A stretch of 64,000 nucleotides of DNA from Pseudomonas marvdashtae (lineage in GTDB: Bacteria > Pseudomonadota > Gammaproteobacteria > Pseudomonadales > Pseudomonadaceae): positions 3,502,001 to 3,566,000 of the forward strand of contig NZ_JABWQX020000001.1 in assembly GCF_014268655.2 (NCBI RefSeq). Direction: 5' to 3'. Each line of letters starts with the position of its first letter. The stretch's first letter is position 1. The notes beneath the pieces are model-generated. The model was not told the origin of the DNA, ran no database searches, and saw only the letters and a list, made by a program, of their open reading frames with translations. Both the position numbers and the translations under genes were made by a program. This document shows positions 49,004 through 59,600 of this stretch, piece after piece.

Positions 49004-49481
49004 GAACAACGAGGTCATCGACGAAACCTGGCACCTGCTGCCCAAGGACGCGACCTTCGATGGCATTTCCAACTGCGATGACTTGATCGTGCCCTTGGCC
49101 CTGTGGCGCGACCATGCCCACGCCCTCAAGGCCCGCGACGGCGGCCTGGGCGTGTGGCTGGACGCCGACGAGGAAGCCGAGGAGATCGGTGATGACGCCA
49201 ATCAGTTGCAGGTCATTGCCTTGAACTTCCCGGCCTTCACCGATGGGCGCAGCTACTCCAACGCCCGCCTGTTGCGTGACCGTTATGGCTTCAAAGGCGA
49301 ATTGCGGGCGATTGGCGACGTGCTGCGCGATCAGCTGTTCTACATGCGCCGCTGCGGTTTCGACGCCTTTGCCCTGCGGGCCGACAAGGACCCCTATGAA
49401 GCTCTCGAAAGCCTCAAGGACTTTTCAGTGACTTACCAGGCCGCCACTGACGAACCGTTGCCGCTGTTTCGTCGTCGCTGA
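48987..49481 (+). CDS. DUF934 protein linked to sulfite reductase
   Basis: This 164-aa DUF934 protein has the C-terminal family pattern RLLRDRYGFKGELRAIGDVLRDQLFYMRRCGFDAFAL. DUF934 genes almost always accompany cysI or cysH and are thought to assist assimilatory sulfate reduction, but no reaction is assigned. It overlaps cysI by 17 nt, implying coupled translation, and a strong terminator follows. Confidence 0.9.
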   Translation: MQRIIKNNEVIDETWHLLPKDATFDGISNCDDLIVPLALWRDHAHALKARDGGLGVWLDADEEAEEIGDDANQLQVIALNFPAFTDGRSYSNARLLRDRYGFKGELRAIGDVLRDQLFYMRRCGFDAFALRADKDPYEALESLKDFSVTYQAATDEPLPLFRRR

Positions 49482-49494
49482 TAACGAGAAAATG

Positions 49495-49534
49495 AAAAAG
49501 CCCTGATCCGGGTGCACCGGATCAGGGCTTTTTT
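49495..49534. terminator. Rho-independent terminator
   Basis: AAAAAGCCCTGATCCGG pairs with its complement around a 5-nt loop and ends in a T6 run. It can terminate the cysI operon and, in reverse, the convergent sohB. Confidence 0.92.
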
Positions 49535-49556
49535 ATTGCCGATCAATGACCGCGCG

Positions 49557-50588
49557 TTACCAGAACCGCTGCTGCGTCAGGCGACTCCACCAGCTCAGCA
49601 GCACGCGGTCCACCGAACCGCTGGCGGCCATGCCGATACGCTCTTGCAGGCTTTTACGTTCGGCATAGTGCAGGTGATACAGCTCAGCGGTCTTGGCCCG
49701 TTCGGCCAGGTATTCGTCGCTGGTTTTCAGCTCGTCGACCAGACGCTTGCTCAGTGCGGCAACCCCCAGCCAGACTTCACCGGTCGCCACTTCATCGATG
49801 GCCAGTTGCGGGCGATAGTTGGCTACGAAGTTCTTGAACAGCTCATGAGTAATATCCAGGTCTTCCTGGAATTTTTCCCGGCCCTTCTCGGTGTTTTCGC
49901 CAAACACTGTCAGGGTTCGCTTGTATTCGCCGGCTGTCAGCACTTCGAAATCGATGTCGTGTTTCTTCAGCAGGCGATTGACGTTGGGCAACTGGGCGAC
50001 GACGCCGATGGAGCCCAGGATGGCGAAGGGGGCGCTGATGATCTTCTCGCCGATGCACGCCATCATGTAGCCGCCGCTCGCCGCGACTTTGTCGATGCAC
50101 ACCGTCAGCGGCACGCCGGCCTGGCGGATCCGTGCCAGTTGCGACGAGGCCAGGCCATAGCTGTGAACCATGCCGCCACCGCTTTCAAGGCGCAGCACCA
50201 CTTCGTCCTTCGGGGTCGCCAGGGTCAGCAGTGCGGTGATTTCGTGGCGCAGGCTTTCGGTGGCGGAAGCCTTGATGTCACCGTCGAAATCCAGCACGAA
50301 CACCCGAGGCTTGGCGGCCGGCTTGTCTTTTTGTTTCTTCCCGGCCTTTTCAGCCTTGCCTTCGGCCTTGCGCAGGGCCTTGAGCTGGTCTTTGTCCAGC
50401 AGCGTCTGCTCCAGGCGCTCGCGCAACCCTTTGTAGAAATCGTTGAGCTTGCTGACCTGCAACTGCCCGGCCGACTTGCGTCGCCCCTTGCTGCGCAGCG
50501 CGGCAAAACTGGCCATGACCACCAGAATAGCGATCACCAGCGTCACCGTCTTGGCCAGGAAACCGGCGTATTCGACAAAAAACTCCAC
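49557..50588 (-). CDS. sohB: Signal-peptide-peptidase-like serine protease SohB
   Basis: This 343-aa S49-family protease has one N-terminal membrane anchor (~8-30), a Lys-rich linker (~75-90) and a catalytic domain in the periplasm. The nucleophile Ser171 is in KVAASGGYMMA and the general-base Lys223 in GEYKRTLTV. SohB is proposed to degrade membrane-derived peptides or misfolded envelope proteins. It converges on the cysI operon. Confidence 0.94.
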   Translation of the reverse strand: MEFFVEYAGFLAKTVTLVIAILVVMASFAALRSKGRRKSAGQLQVSKLNDFYKGLRERLEQTLLDKDQLKALRKAEGKAEKAGKKQKDKPAAKPRVFVLDFDGDIKASATESLRHEITALLTLATPKDEVVLRLESGGGMVHSYGLASSQLARIRQAGVPLTVCIDKVAASGGYMMACIGEKIISAPFAILGSIGVVAQLPNVNRLLKKHDIDFEVLTAGEYKRTLTVFGENTEKGREKFQEDLDITHELFKNFVANYRPQLAIDEVATGEVWLGVAALSKRLVDELKTSDEYLAERAKTAELYHLHYAERKSLQERIGMAASGSVDRVLLSWWSRLTQQRFW

Positions 50589-50848
50589 AGCGACTCCTTA
50601 AATGCAATGCGCCACTGAACGCAGGCGCGTAACGCTGCCAGCATACCCATGCGCCTGTCCTGCTGCCAGCCATGAAATCTGTGGTTACCTTAGCGCCCGC
50701 CAAGGTGAAGCCAAGCACTCAAGCGGGAGCAGGCTTCCTCGCTACAGGCTGTAACGGCCATTTCAAACAAGCGTATGTTTTTTCATTGACAGGCCAACGC
50801 CATCCTCATAACCTCGCCAAACCTTCAACGTACCGGGATGACGCGGAC

Positions 50849-51559
50849 GTGGGCAGCATTTATCTGATTCGACATGGCCAGGCCTCCTTCGGTGCGGACG
50901 ACTACGATGTCCTTTCGCCCAACGGCATACGCCAGGCCCAAGTGCTGGGCAGCCACCTGGCGGAGCTCGGTGTCGTGTTCGATCGCTGCCTCTCGGGCGA
51001 CCTGCGTCGCCAGCAGGACACCGCCATCGGCGCGCTAGGCCAGATGGCCGCCGCCGGGCTGCCGGTTCCCGAAGTGGAAATTGACGCCGCGTTCAATGAG
51101 TTCGATGCCGACGCAGTGATCCGCGCCCTGCTGCCGGACATGCTGCCCCAAGAGCCCGAAGCCCTTTACATCCTGCGTAACGCTGCGCAGAACCGCGCCG
51201 AATTCCAGCGTATCTTCGCCTTGATCGTCGAGCGCTGGCTTGGTGGCCAATACGACCCGCCGGGGCTGGAAAGCTGGCTGGGTTTCGTCGAGCGCGTCCA
51301 GACCGGCCTGCAGCGCATCCTCGAAAAGGCCGACAAGACCGACAAGATCGCCGTGTTCACCTCCGGCGGGACCATCACCGCCCTGCTCCACCTGATTACC
51401 CAGATGCCTGCCCGGCAGGCCTTTGAACTGAACTGGCAAATCGTCAACACCTCGCTCAACCACCTGAAATTCAGGGGCCGCGAGGTAGCCCTGGCTTCCT
51501 TCAACAGTCATGCCCACCTGCAACTGCTGAAGACCCCGGACCTCATCACCTTCCGCTGA
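50849..51559 (+). CDS. Histidine phosphatase family protein
   Basis: This 236-aa phosphoglycerate-mutase-like phosphatase has the RHG catalytic motif (IYLIRHGQASFG at ~4-15) and a later TSGGTITALL. The natural start is a GTG at 50849, since the domain begins immediately; the in-frame extension upstream is non-coding and includes a degenerate REP (50720-50746). The substrate is unknown. It may be cotranscribed with the SCP2-domain gene 52 bp downstream. Confidence 0.88.
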   Translation: MGSIYLIRHGQASFGADDYDVLSPNGIRQAQVLGSHLAELGVVFDRCLSGDLRRQQDTAIGALGQMAAAGLPVPEVEIDAAFNEFDADAVIRALLPDMLPQEPEALYILRNAAQNRAEFQRIFALIVERWLGGQYDPPGLESWLGFVERVQTGLQRILEKADKTDKIAVFTSGGTITALLHLITQMPARQAFELNWQIVNTSLNHLKFRGREVALASFNSHAHLQLLKTPDLITFR

Positions 51560-51611
51560 GGCCGGATTACTTGCAGACCCTTGCCGTACCACTCAAATAA
51601 GGACCGAAACC

Positions 51612-51929
51612 ATGACCTCCGTAGCCGACGCCGTACAAGCCATGAAAGCCAAGTTCAACCCAGCCGCCGCTGCCGGCCTGGACCTGGTGTTTGGTTTCAA
51701 CATCACTGACGAAGACAAGCAATACGCCCTGATCGTCAAGGACGGCACCTGCGAATTGCAGGAAGGCGAACATGCCGACGCCAATTGCACACTGATCATG
51801 GACAGCGAAACCCTCAAGGGCATCGTCAGCGGCGAAACCGACGGCATGCAAGCCTTCATGGGCGGCAAGCTGCGCGTTGAAGGCGACATGATGTTGTCGA
51901 TGAAACTGGCCGAGCTGTTCCCTTCCTGA
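51612..51929 (+). CDS. SCP2 sterol-binding-domain protein
   Basis: This 105-aa single SCP2 domain (VFGFNITDEDKQYALIVKDG, then TDGMQAFMGGKLRVEGDMMLSMKLAELF) is a lipid/acyl-CoA-binding fold. Its stand-alone form is common in pseudomonads with no assigned role. A compact terminator follows at 51956-51982. Confidence 0.9.
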   Translation: MTSVADAVQAMKAKFNPAAAAGLDLVFGFNITDEDKQYALIVKDGTCELQEGEHADANCTLIMDSETLKGIVSGETDGMQAFMGGKLRVEGDMMLSMKLAELFPS

Positions 51930-51955
51930 GATCGGCTCGCGCCACCGCTCTAGCC

Positions 51956-51982
51956 AAATCCCGCCCTTGTGGCGGGATTTTT
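51956..51982 (+). terminator. Rho-independent terminator
   Basis: AAATCCCGCC-CTTGT-GGCGGGATTT followed by further Ts, just past the SCP2 gene. Confidence 0.88.
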
Positions 51983-52082
51983 GTTTCCTCTGAATGAGCC
52001 ACCGCATCGCGAGCGGATCACGGTGGTATCGGACAAAACTGCCAGCTCTTACAATGCCCGCTTCCCCCGCATCGGCATGACC

Positions 52083-52946
52083 ATGGACATCGACCTCGCC
52101 CGCACCTTCCTGGAAATCGTCCGCCACGGCAGCCTCGCCGCCGCGGCTGAAAAGCTGCACGTCACCCAGACGGCAACTACCGCCCGGGTACAGAAGCTTG
52201 AAAGCCAGCTCGGCTGTGGGTTGTTCGTGCGCAACCGGGCCGGCGCACGATTGACCGCCGATGGCGAAGCCTTCGTGGTCTATGCCAATCAGCTCGTACA
52301 AACCTGGGAGGCCGCTCGCCGCGATCTGCCGTTGCCCGAGGGTTATCGCAACGTTCTGCACCTCGGCGGGGAAGTCAGTTTGTGCAACCCCTTGATGCTT
52401 GCCTGGGCCGGCGCGCTGCGCCAGGCAATTCCCGGCCATGCCCTGCGCATGGACATCCGTGACGGGGAAAAGCTGTTGCAACAACTGGAGCTGGGGCTGC
52501 TGGACGCAGCGGTGGTGTATCAGCCCGAATACTGGCCAAGGCTGCAAGTCGAACAGCTTCTGGAAGAAAAACTCATCCTCGTGCGCCTGGCCGCTCGCCC
52601 CGAGCCCTACGTGTACATCGACTGGAGCGCCGATTTTCGCCGGCAGCACGATACAGCACTGCCGGACAAGGCCAAGGCCGCCGTGACCTTCAATCTCGGC
52701 CCCCTGGCGTTGCAGTACATCCTGGAAAACGGTGGCAGCGGTTATTTCCGCACGCGGGTCGTACAGAGCTACCTGGACAGTGGAATCCTGGAGCGGGTGC
52801 CCAAGGCGCCGGAGTTCAACTACCCGACCTATCTGGTGTATTCCAGGGACCGTGATTCGGCGGCGTTGCAGCAGGCATTCGAGGTGTTGCGGGGAATCGT
52901 CAAGACGGGCAGCGACTGGTCCCAACGCTGGGACCCTTTGGGCTGA
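52083..52946 (+). CDS. LysR-family transcriptional regulator
   Basis: This ~287-aa LysR regulator has an N-terminal winged helix-turn-helix (DLARTFLEIVRHGSLAAAAEKLHVTQTATTARVQKLE) and a periplasmic-binding-like effector domain (~90-285). An ATG at 52077 two codons earlier is equally possible, since neither has a clear ribosome site. No divergent target is adjacent: upstream is the SCP2 terminator and downstream a REP, so its regulon is not apparent. Confidence 0.88.
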   Translation: MDIDLARTFLEIVRHGSLAAAAEKLHVTQTATTARVQKLESQLGCGLFVRNRAGARLTADGEAFVVYANQLVQTWEAARRDLPLPEGYRNVLHLGGEVSLCNPLMLAWAGALRQAIPGHALRMDIRDGEKLLQQLELGLLDAAVVYQPEYWPRLQVEQLLEEKLILVRLAARPEPYVYIDWSADFRRQHDTALPDKAKAAVTFNLGPLALQYILENGGSGYFRTRVVQSYLDSGILERVPKAPEFNYPTYLVYSRDRDSAALQQAFEVLRGIVKTGSDWSQRWDPLG

Positions 52947-52959
52947 TGCCCCTATCATC

Positions 52960-52989
52960 TGTGGCGAGGGGATAAATCCCCTCGCCACA
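52960..52989. repeat. REP element
   Basis: TGTGGCGAGGGGA-TAAA-TCCCCTCGCCACA is a perfect 13-bp-arm palindrome between the convergent LysR and DUF465 genes. It is the same class as 21681-21720. Confidence 0.85.
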
Positions 52990-53014
52990 ACGGTTCTTAG
53001 CTAATCGCTACGTG

Positions 53015-53248
53015 CTACTCCTGCATCAATGCAGCGATCTCATCCTTGACCAATAGCCGTTCCTTTTTGAGTGTCTCCAAAGCGGGGTCGGACAGCGTGA
53101 CGGGTGGTTTCTCGGCATTCACGACCTCGGCATCAAGTCGCGAATACTTTTGAAGCAATGAGTCGAGCTTCGGGTCCTTGCTGCGCTTTTGCTGGATATG
53201 GTCTTTTGTGCATTTGAGATCCTGACAAAGATCATGGGACACCGGCAT
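53015..53248 (-). CDS. YdcH/DUF465-family small protein
   Basis: This 77-aa protein is mostly helical and charged, and probably a coiled coil. The DUF465 core is LLQKYSRLDAEVVNAEKPP followed by ALETLKKERLLVKDEIAALM. The family is widespread and of unknown function. An AGGAGGTGC ribosome site precedes the ATG. The 217-bp gap to the DUF4142 gene shows no gene. Confidence 0.85.
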   Translation of the reverse strand: MPVSHDLCQDLKCTKDHIQQKRSKDPKLDSLLQKYSRLDAEVVNAEKPPVTLSDPALETLKKERLLVKDEIAALMQE

Positions 53249-53465
53249 GGAGCACCTCCTTCATGAGTTCGGTGGCAAGCGCTTTTCAGGGCACTGCCTG
53301 TCCTCAGCATGGCCTTGCCGGTCGGGTTCTGTCGACCGCCAATCAGACCAGTGGTGACCGTTCGTCGTCCCGCCATGCGCTGCGATCAAACCTTCACCCA
53401 CGTATCGCCCTCCATTGATCAGTGACCACAAGAAACACTTGTACAACCTGTGTGGAGACTTACCT

Positions 53466-53987
53466 ATGGACAGATTTACCCTGCGTCAACTCGGCCTGGC
53501 AGTTGCCTTGAGTACCAGCATGGGCATGGCATGGGCCGCGACGTCCAACGACTTCGTCGACAACGCGGCGGCCGGCGGCATTGCGGAAATCGAAACCAGC
53601 AAGCTGGCGTTGCAAAAAAGCCAATCGGCAGACATCAAGGCGTTCGCCGACAAGATGATTGCCGACCACACCAAAGCCAATGAAGAGCTGAAGGCGCTGG
53701 CGCAAAAACATGACATCGAAGTCCCTGACGACACCACGCTGATGAAGAAGGCCAAGGCCAAGATTCTCGATGTGCGTGATGAGTCCTTCGATCCAGCCTA
53801 CGCCAACAACCAGGTGATGGCCCACGAAGAAACCATTGCCCTGTTCAAGAAAGAAGCCGAGACCGTCACCGACGACAAAAAGCCCGGCAATACCGAACTG
53901 AAGGCGTTCGCCCAGAAAATGCTGCCGGCCCTGCAGCATCACCTGGAAGAGGCCAAGAAACTCCAGGCGGCTCACCCCAGCAAATAA
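53466..53987 (+). CDS. DUF4142 periplasmic protein
   Basis: This 173-aa protein has a Sec signal peptide (LGLAVALSTSMGMAWA, cleavage ~25) and a helical ferritin-like DUF4142 domain (AAAGGIAEIETSKLALQKS, IKAFADKMIADHTKANEEL). DUF4142 proteins are often induced by envelope or general stress. The exact role is unknown. A strong terminator follows. Confidence 0.9.
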   Translation: MDRFTLRQLGLAVALSTSMGMAWAATSNDFVDNAAAGGIAEIETSKLALQKSQSADIKAFADKMIADHTKANEELKALAQKHDIEVPDDTTLMKKAKAKILDVRDESFDPAYANNQVMAHEETIALFKKEAETVTDDKKPGNTELKAFAQKMLPALQHHLEEAKKLQAAHPSK

Positions 53988-54004
53988 GCTGTTTGAGGCC
54001 ATGG

Positions 54005-54038
54005 AAAAAGGCCGTCTTCATTTGAAGACGGCCTTTTT
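54005..54038. terminator. Rho-independent terminator, bidirectional
   Basis: AAAAAGGCCGTCTTCA-TT-TGAAGACGGCCTTTTT is a 16-bp perfect stem that serves the DUF4142 gene and the convergent 93-aa gene. Confidence 0.92.
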
Positions 54039-54052
54039 GTTGCTTTTCGGGA

Positions 54053-54334
54053 TCAGCCTCCGTCGGTGTCAATATCCGCGTCAGTGCTCTCGTTGGACTT
54101 AGGCCGATCAGGATCAGGCTCGAAGCCTGGACTGAAGGTGTTGTCATTGTCCTGGTGATGTTGTTTCTGATCGACCTCGCTATCAGCACTCTGGGCCTCG
54201 TCCGCCCCAGGTGGGCTCACCGGTTGGGCGCCCGACGGGTTGGCCTGGGTCTGCGGATCGATGGCCGGGTCGTTGCGTGGGGACGGGGTCTGCGTCTGGC
54301 CTTGCTGCTGCGAGTTTGCAGGCTTGTCGTTCAT
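54053..54334 (-). CDS. Small disordered hydrophilic protein, 93 aa
   Basis: This 93-aa protein is rich in Gln, Pro, Asp and Ser with no hydrophobic core (SQQQGQTQTPSPRND, DADIDTDGG), so it is probably intrinsically disordered. AGAGGTACCT precedes the ATG. It is flanked by a shared terminator. Similar short acidic proteins recur in Pseudomonas genomes without assigned function. It could be stress-related, like the DUF4142 neighbour. Confidence 0.65.
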   Translation of the reverse strand: MNDKPANSQQQGQTQTPSPRNDPAIDPQTQANPSGAQPVSPPGADEAQSADSEVDQKQHHQDNDNTFSPGFEPDPDRPKSNESTDADIDTDGG

Positions 54335-54427
54335 AGGTACCTCTCATGACAGGGCCGGTTAATGACCGGCCTTGGTTATTCGAAGGTCGCGAAGGGGCCT
54401 GGGTTCCATTTGTTTGCAGTGCAGCGT

Positions 54428-56539
54428 TCAGCCACCCAGTACTGACCTGACCATCCGGGTCAGCGCCTCCGGGTTATAAGGTTTGCTCAGCAAATGAGTA
54501 TCGGGGCTCAATTGATGGTTGCGCGAGATGATGTCGCGCGTGTGCCCCGACGTGAACAGCACCGGTATCGGCGGGATCTGGACCTTGGCCCAGGCTGCCA
54601 GGTCGGAACTCTTGATCAGGCCGGGCATGACCACGTCAGTGAAAATCAGATCCACCGCGACGCCTTCCAGCAATAGCTTCATCGCCTCGTCGCCGTTGGT
54701 GGCGGTCAAGGTCCGGTAACCGGACAGTTCGAGCATGTCCACCGAGGCGCTGCGTACTTCATCGTTGTCTTCCACCACCAGGATCGTTTCCTGTCCGCCG
54801 CAGGCGAGCGTGCGCTGGTGCGCCGGATCCGAGGCTTCAGGCTGGTGGCTGCGCGGGAAGTACATGTGCACTTGGGTACCTTCCCCCGGGCGGCTGGAAA
54901 TTTCGATATGCCCGCCGCTCTGTTTGACGAACCCGAAGACCATGCTCAATCCGAGCCCGGTGCCCTGGCCGTCGGTCTTGGTGGTAAAGAATGGCTCGAA
55001 CACTTGGTTCAGGACTTCCGGCGCCATGCCTGCGCCGCTGTCGATCACCGACAGTCGTACGTAATCGCCGGCAGCGACGCCCTTGCCAACGCAGGACGAT
55101 TCATCCAACACGATGTTATCGCCGATCATGCTGATGAAGCCTTCGCCGCCCATGGCATCGCGGGCGTTGATCGCCAAGTTCAACAGGGCATTTTCCAACT
55201 GGTTGCGATCGACATGGATACACCAAGGCTCAACGGGCAACGAGACCTCGATCCGAATGGTTTCGCCCAGGGCCCGTTGCAGCAACTCGCCCAGGCCGTC
55301 ATAGATGCGCCGTGGGTTGTAGACCGCCGGCGACAATGGCTGGCGACGAGCAAAAGCCAGCAGTTGCGACGACAACTTGGCGCCCCGCTCCACGGCTTCG
55401 ATTGAAGCCCCCACCCGCCGCTGCACGTTGGGATTGTCAGGTTCGTGACGAGCCAGCAAGTGCAGGTTGCCGGCAATCACCTGCAACAGATTATTGAAGT
55501 CATGGGCCACGCCGCCAGTGAGGCCACCGATGGCCTCGAGTTTCTGCGACTGGCGCAACTGCTCTTCAGCCGCCAACCGCGCCTGTACCTCGGCGGCAAC
55601 GCGTTGCTCCAGATCGCGGGTGAACCTGAGCAATGAGGCTTCGGCGGTCTTGCGCTCGTTGATATCGATCAGCACACCGGGAAAGCGCAGGGGCTTGCCC
55701 AACGCATCGAACTCGCATCGACCGCTGGCCAGTACCCAAAGGTAATCGCCCTCGCCACGGCGCACACGGTACTCAGCGGTGTAGGGTGTGCCCGTGCGCA
55801 CCGTCAGATCGACCCGTTGCTCAACGTCTTCAAGGTCATCCGGATGGATACGCTGGCGTGCGATTTCGATGGGCAATGCGTCCAGCGGACATTGCGGCGG
55901 ATAGTCGAACGTACGCGCGAAACGCTCATCGCCAGACAGCGTGTCGGCCTGGATATCCCAGACAAACGAGCCCAGCAGCGGCCCGGCCGAGAGCGCCAGT
56001 TGGATGCGTTCATTGACCGCACGGTAACTGCGTTCAGCCTCTTGCCGGGCCCGCTCGGTCAGTACCAGTTCGGTGGTTTCCACGACGATGGCCAATACGC
56101 CCGCCGGTGTGTGATCGTCGTCCGGCACCGGGCTGTAATAGAGGTCCATCCAGACATCTTCGGGCTTGCCATCGCGCAGCAGCACCAGCTCCTTGCTGCG
56201 GTAGGACAAGGTGCCACCGGCCAGGCACACGTCCAGCACGTGGCGATTGAACTCGGCCACTTCCGGCCAGCCCAACTCCACCGCGCGCCCCAATAGATAG
56301 GGATGACGGCCGCCCGCAAACTCGGCATAGGCGTCGTTATAAATCATGAAGCCCTGGCGGCCCCACAACATGACCATTGGCAAGGGCGAAGCCAACATCA
56401 ATTGGACGGCACTGCGCAGGCTGGCGGACCAGTGCTCGATCGCGCCCAGTTCGGTGCGACTCCAATCGTACGCCCGGATGCGCCGGGCCATTTCGCCGTC
56501 CCATCCGGGACACCCGTTATTCTGGGATAAGAACTTCAT
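54428..56539 (-). CDS. PAS-domain hybrid histidine kinase
   Basis: This 703-aa soluble hybrid kinase has two PAS domains (~40-165 and ~175-290, the second with PAC region YTAEYRVRRGEGDYLWV) and a HisKA domain with His346 in GGVAHDFNNLLQ. The HATPase has LNLAINARDAM and GTGLGLSMVFGF. A C-terminal receiver carries Asp635 in LIFTDVVMPG. No membrane segment is visible, so it senses a cytoplasmic cue. It is unaccompanied by an output regulator, suggesting an orphan phosphorelay. Confidence 0.93.
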   Translation of the reverse strand: MKFLSQNNGCPGWDGEMARRIRAYDWSRTELGAIEHWSASLRSAVQLMLASPLPMVMLWGRQGFMIYNDAYAEFAGGRHPYLLGRAVELGWPEVAEFNRHVLDVCLAGGTLSYRSKELVLLRDGKPEDVWMDLYYSPVPDDDHTPAGVLAIVVETTELVLTERARQEAERSYRAVNERIQLALSAGPLLGSFVWDIQADTLSGDERFARTFDYPPQCPLDALPIEIARQRIHPDDLEDVEQRVDLTVRTGTPYTAEYRVRRGEGDYLWVLASGRCEFDALGKPLRFPGVLIDINERKTAEASLLRFTRDLEQRVAAEVQARLAAEEQLRQSQKLEAIGGLTGGVAHDFNNLLQVIAGNLHLLARHEPDNPNVQRRVGASIEAVERGAKLSSQLLAFARRQPLSPAVYNPRRIYDGLGELLQRALGETIRIEVSLPVEPWCIHVDRNQLENALLNLAINARDAMGGEGFISMIGDNIVLDESSCVGKGVAAGDYVRLSVIDSGAGMAPEVLNQVFEPFFTTKTDGQGTGLGLSMVFGFVKQSGGHIEISSRPGEGTQVHMYFPRSHQPEASDPAHQRTLACGGQETILVVEDNDEVRSASVDMLELSGYRTLTATNGDEAMKLLLEGVAVDLIFTDVVMPGLIKSSDLAAWAKVQIPPIPVLFTSGHTRDIISRNHQLSPDTHLLSKPYNPEALTRMVRSVLGG

Positions 56540-56669
56540 GGGACGACTCTCACCTCAAACTACCAGCAGGGAAGCGGCATACCACAAGTCCCTTGTGCTA
56601 GTGCTTCGAGCGCATCGTTGGCAATTGGTTTCATGCTGGCTAACAGCGTCAACTCATTGTGCAAGGTGG

Positions 56670-59600
56670 TTAACGGAAATCGCGACTGCGCACATGGATG
56701 CCCGCCAGGAGTCCGGTCAGGTCGCTCAAGCGCCCGGCGATCAGGTGGCGGACTTCACCGACACTCTCCCAGCGCCCATCCACCCTGAGCAATTGCGATC
56801 CCACCAGGACCTTGCGCTGGCGTTCGGCGAGGTCGCGCCAGACCACTACGTTGAGGTTGCCGAATTCATCTTCCAGGGTGACGAAGGTCACGCCGCTGGC
56901 CGTCCCCGGGCGCTGGCGACCGGTGACCAGACCGGCGACGCTGACGTTGCGACCATGTTCAACGTCCTGCAATTCCCGCGAACTGCGGCAGCGCCGGGCG
57001 CGCAGTTCGGGACGCAGCAAGGCCAGCGGATGGGGGCCCAACGTCGTGCCCAGCGTGGCGTAGTCGGCGAACAGGTTTTCTCCCACGGTGGGTTTTGGCA
57101 GGTCCACGGGCGGCTCTTCCTGACTGGGCAAGCCCGCGAACAGGCCCAGTTGTTCTTGTACCCCGGCAATTTCCCAACGGGCGCGGTGGCGATCTCCGGC
57201 CAGACCGCGCAAGGCACTGGCGTCAGCCAATTGCGCCAAGGCCCGGGCATCAAGTCGAGCACGCTCGCCGAGGTCGGCCACATCGCTGAAAGCCCGCTGC
57301 CCGCGAGCCACCTCAATGCGCCTGGCATCGTCCTCGCGAAAACCCTTGATCATGCGCAGGCCCATGCGAATGGCCGGTTGCCGGCCCTCCAAGGGTTCAA
57401 GACTGCAGTCCCAATCGCTGGCGCGCACGTCCACCGGACGGATCTGCAATTGATGACGGCGAGCATCCTGGAGGATCTGGTCAGGACTGTAGAAACCCAT
57501 GGGCCAGCTGTTGATCAAGGCACAGGCGAACGCCGCCGGTTCGTGGCATTTGAGCCAGCTGCTGGCGTAGGTCAGCAAGGCGAAACTGGCGGCGTGGGAT
57601 TCAGGGAAACCGTAATTGCCGAAGCCTTTGATCTGCTCGAAGATTTGCGCGGCATATTCAAGGCTGTAACCCCTGGCCTCCATCCCGTCGGCCAGCCGCT
57701 TCTTGTGAGGCTCAAGCCCACCGTGGCGTTTCCAGGCAGCCATGGAGCGCCGCAGCTGGTCCGCTTCGCCCGGGCTGTAACCCGCGGCGACGATGGCGAT
57801 CTGCATGACCTGCTCCTGAAATAGCGGAACACCCAAGGTACGTCCCAATACTTCTTCCAATTCTGGCGAAGGGTAAGTGACAGCCTCCTCCTTGTTCCGC
57901 CGACGCAGATACGGATGCACCATGCCGCCCTGGATCGGTCCCGGCCGCACGATCGCCACTTCGATCACCAGGTCGTAATACTCCTTGGGTTTGAGCCGCG
58001 GCAACATCGCCATCTGCGCCCGGGATTCGATCTGGAACACGCCGATGGTGTCGGCGCGGCTGATCATGTCGAACGTGGCTTTATCGTCCTTAGCCAGCGA
58101 CGCCAAGGTATGGCGCATGCCCCGGTAGTGCGCGATCAAATCGAAACATCGGCGAATCGCGCTGAGCATGCCCAAGGCCAGGATGTCCACCTTGAGCAGC
58201 CCGACCGCATCAAGGTCGTCCTTGTCCCACTGGATGATGGTGCGCTCGGCCATGGCGGCGTTTTCCACCGGCACCAGGGTGTCCAGGGGTTGCTGGGAAA
58301 TCACGAAGCCGCCGGGGTGCTGGGACAAGTGCCGGGGAAAGCCGATCAACTGCTGGGTCAACCCCAGCACCCGGCGCAACACCGGGCTGTCCGGGTCGAA
58401 ACCACCCTCACGCAAGCGGTCCAATGGCGGTGCCTCGTCACTCCAACGCCCGCAGCAATCGGCCAGGGCATTGACCTGGTCCGGCGGCAGGCCCAGGGCC
58501 TTGGCCACGTCGCGCACCGCCCCGGCGCCGTGGTAACTGCTGACCACTGCGGTCAACGCCGCGCGATGACGGCCATAACGCTGGAACACGTACTGCAAGA
58601 CTTCTTCACGGCGCTCGTGTTCGAAATCGACATCGATGTCCGGCGGTTCATTGCGCTCGCGGGACAGGAAACGCTCGAACAGCATGTCCGTACAGCTCGG
58701 GTCGATTTCGGTGATGCCCAGGGCGTAGCACACCGCCGAGTTGGCCGCTGAGCCGCGTCCCTGGCAGAGAATATGGCGGCTGCGGGCAAACCTGACGATA
58801 TCGTGGACCGTGAGGAAATAGCTGTCGTAACCCAGCTCGGCGATCAACTTCAATTCCTTGTCGATCTGCACCCGCACCTTGTCTTCCACGCCGTCCTTCC
58901 ACCGCTCGCGCATGCCGCGTTCGGCCAGCTCCCGCAGCCAGGACGCCGGGTCGTGGCCCTCAGGAACCAGCTCGCGCGGGTATTCATAGCGCAACTGATC
59001 GAGATCGAAGGTGCAACGCTGGGCGATCTCCAGGGTTTCGTCGAGCAAGGCGCGAGGGTAGAGATCGGCCAGATCCTTGCGATTGCGCAGATGGCGTTCG
59101 CCGTTAGGGTGCAAGCGCTGGCCGGCGTCGGCCACGGTGACGTGGTGGCGGATGGCGGTCATGGTGTCTTGCAAGGCGCGGCGACCGCGAACATGCATGT
59201 GCACATCGCCCGTGGCGACGGCGGGAAGGTCCAGGCGTGCGGCCAACGCCAGCAAGTCGGCCAGGCGCTTGCGGTCGTCCTGTCCGCAATGCAGCTGCAC
59301 GGCCAGCCACAGGCGCCCGGCAAAAAACCGTTGGAGCCAACGGCCTTGCGCCTCGGGGTCCTTGCCGTCGGGAACCCACAACGCCAACAGTCCCGGCAGG
59401 GGTTCGTCGAAATCTTCCCGGACGATGCGATAACGGCCCTTCTCGCTGCGACGCCGGGCGCGGGTAATCAACCGGCACAAGGCTTGATAGCCTTCGAGAT
59501 TTTCCACCAGCAGCACCAGCTTGGGGCCATCCTCGACCTGGATTTCGCTGCCCACGATCAGTTGCAGGTCCAGCTCTTTGGCCGCCTGCCAGGCTCGGAC

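Noticed and set aside
47288..49201. 637-aa minus-strand frame over cysI
   Set aside because: Antisense shadow; cysI carries all catalytic motifs on the other strand.
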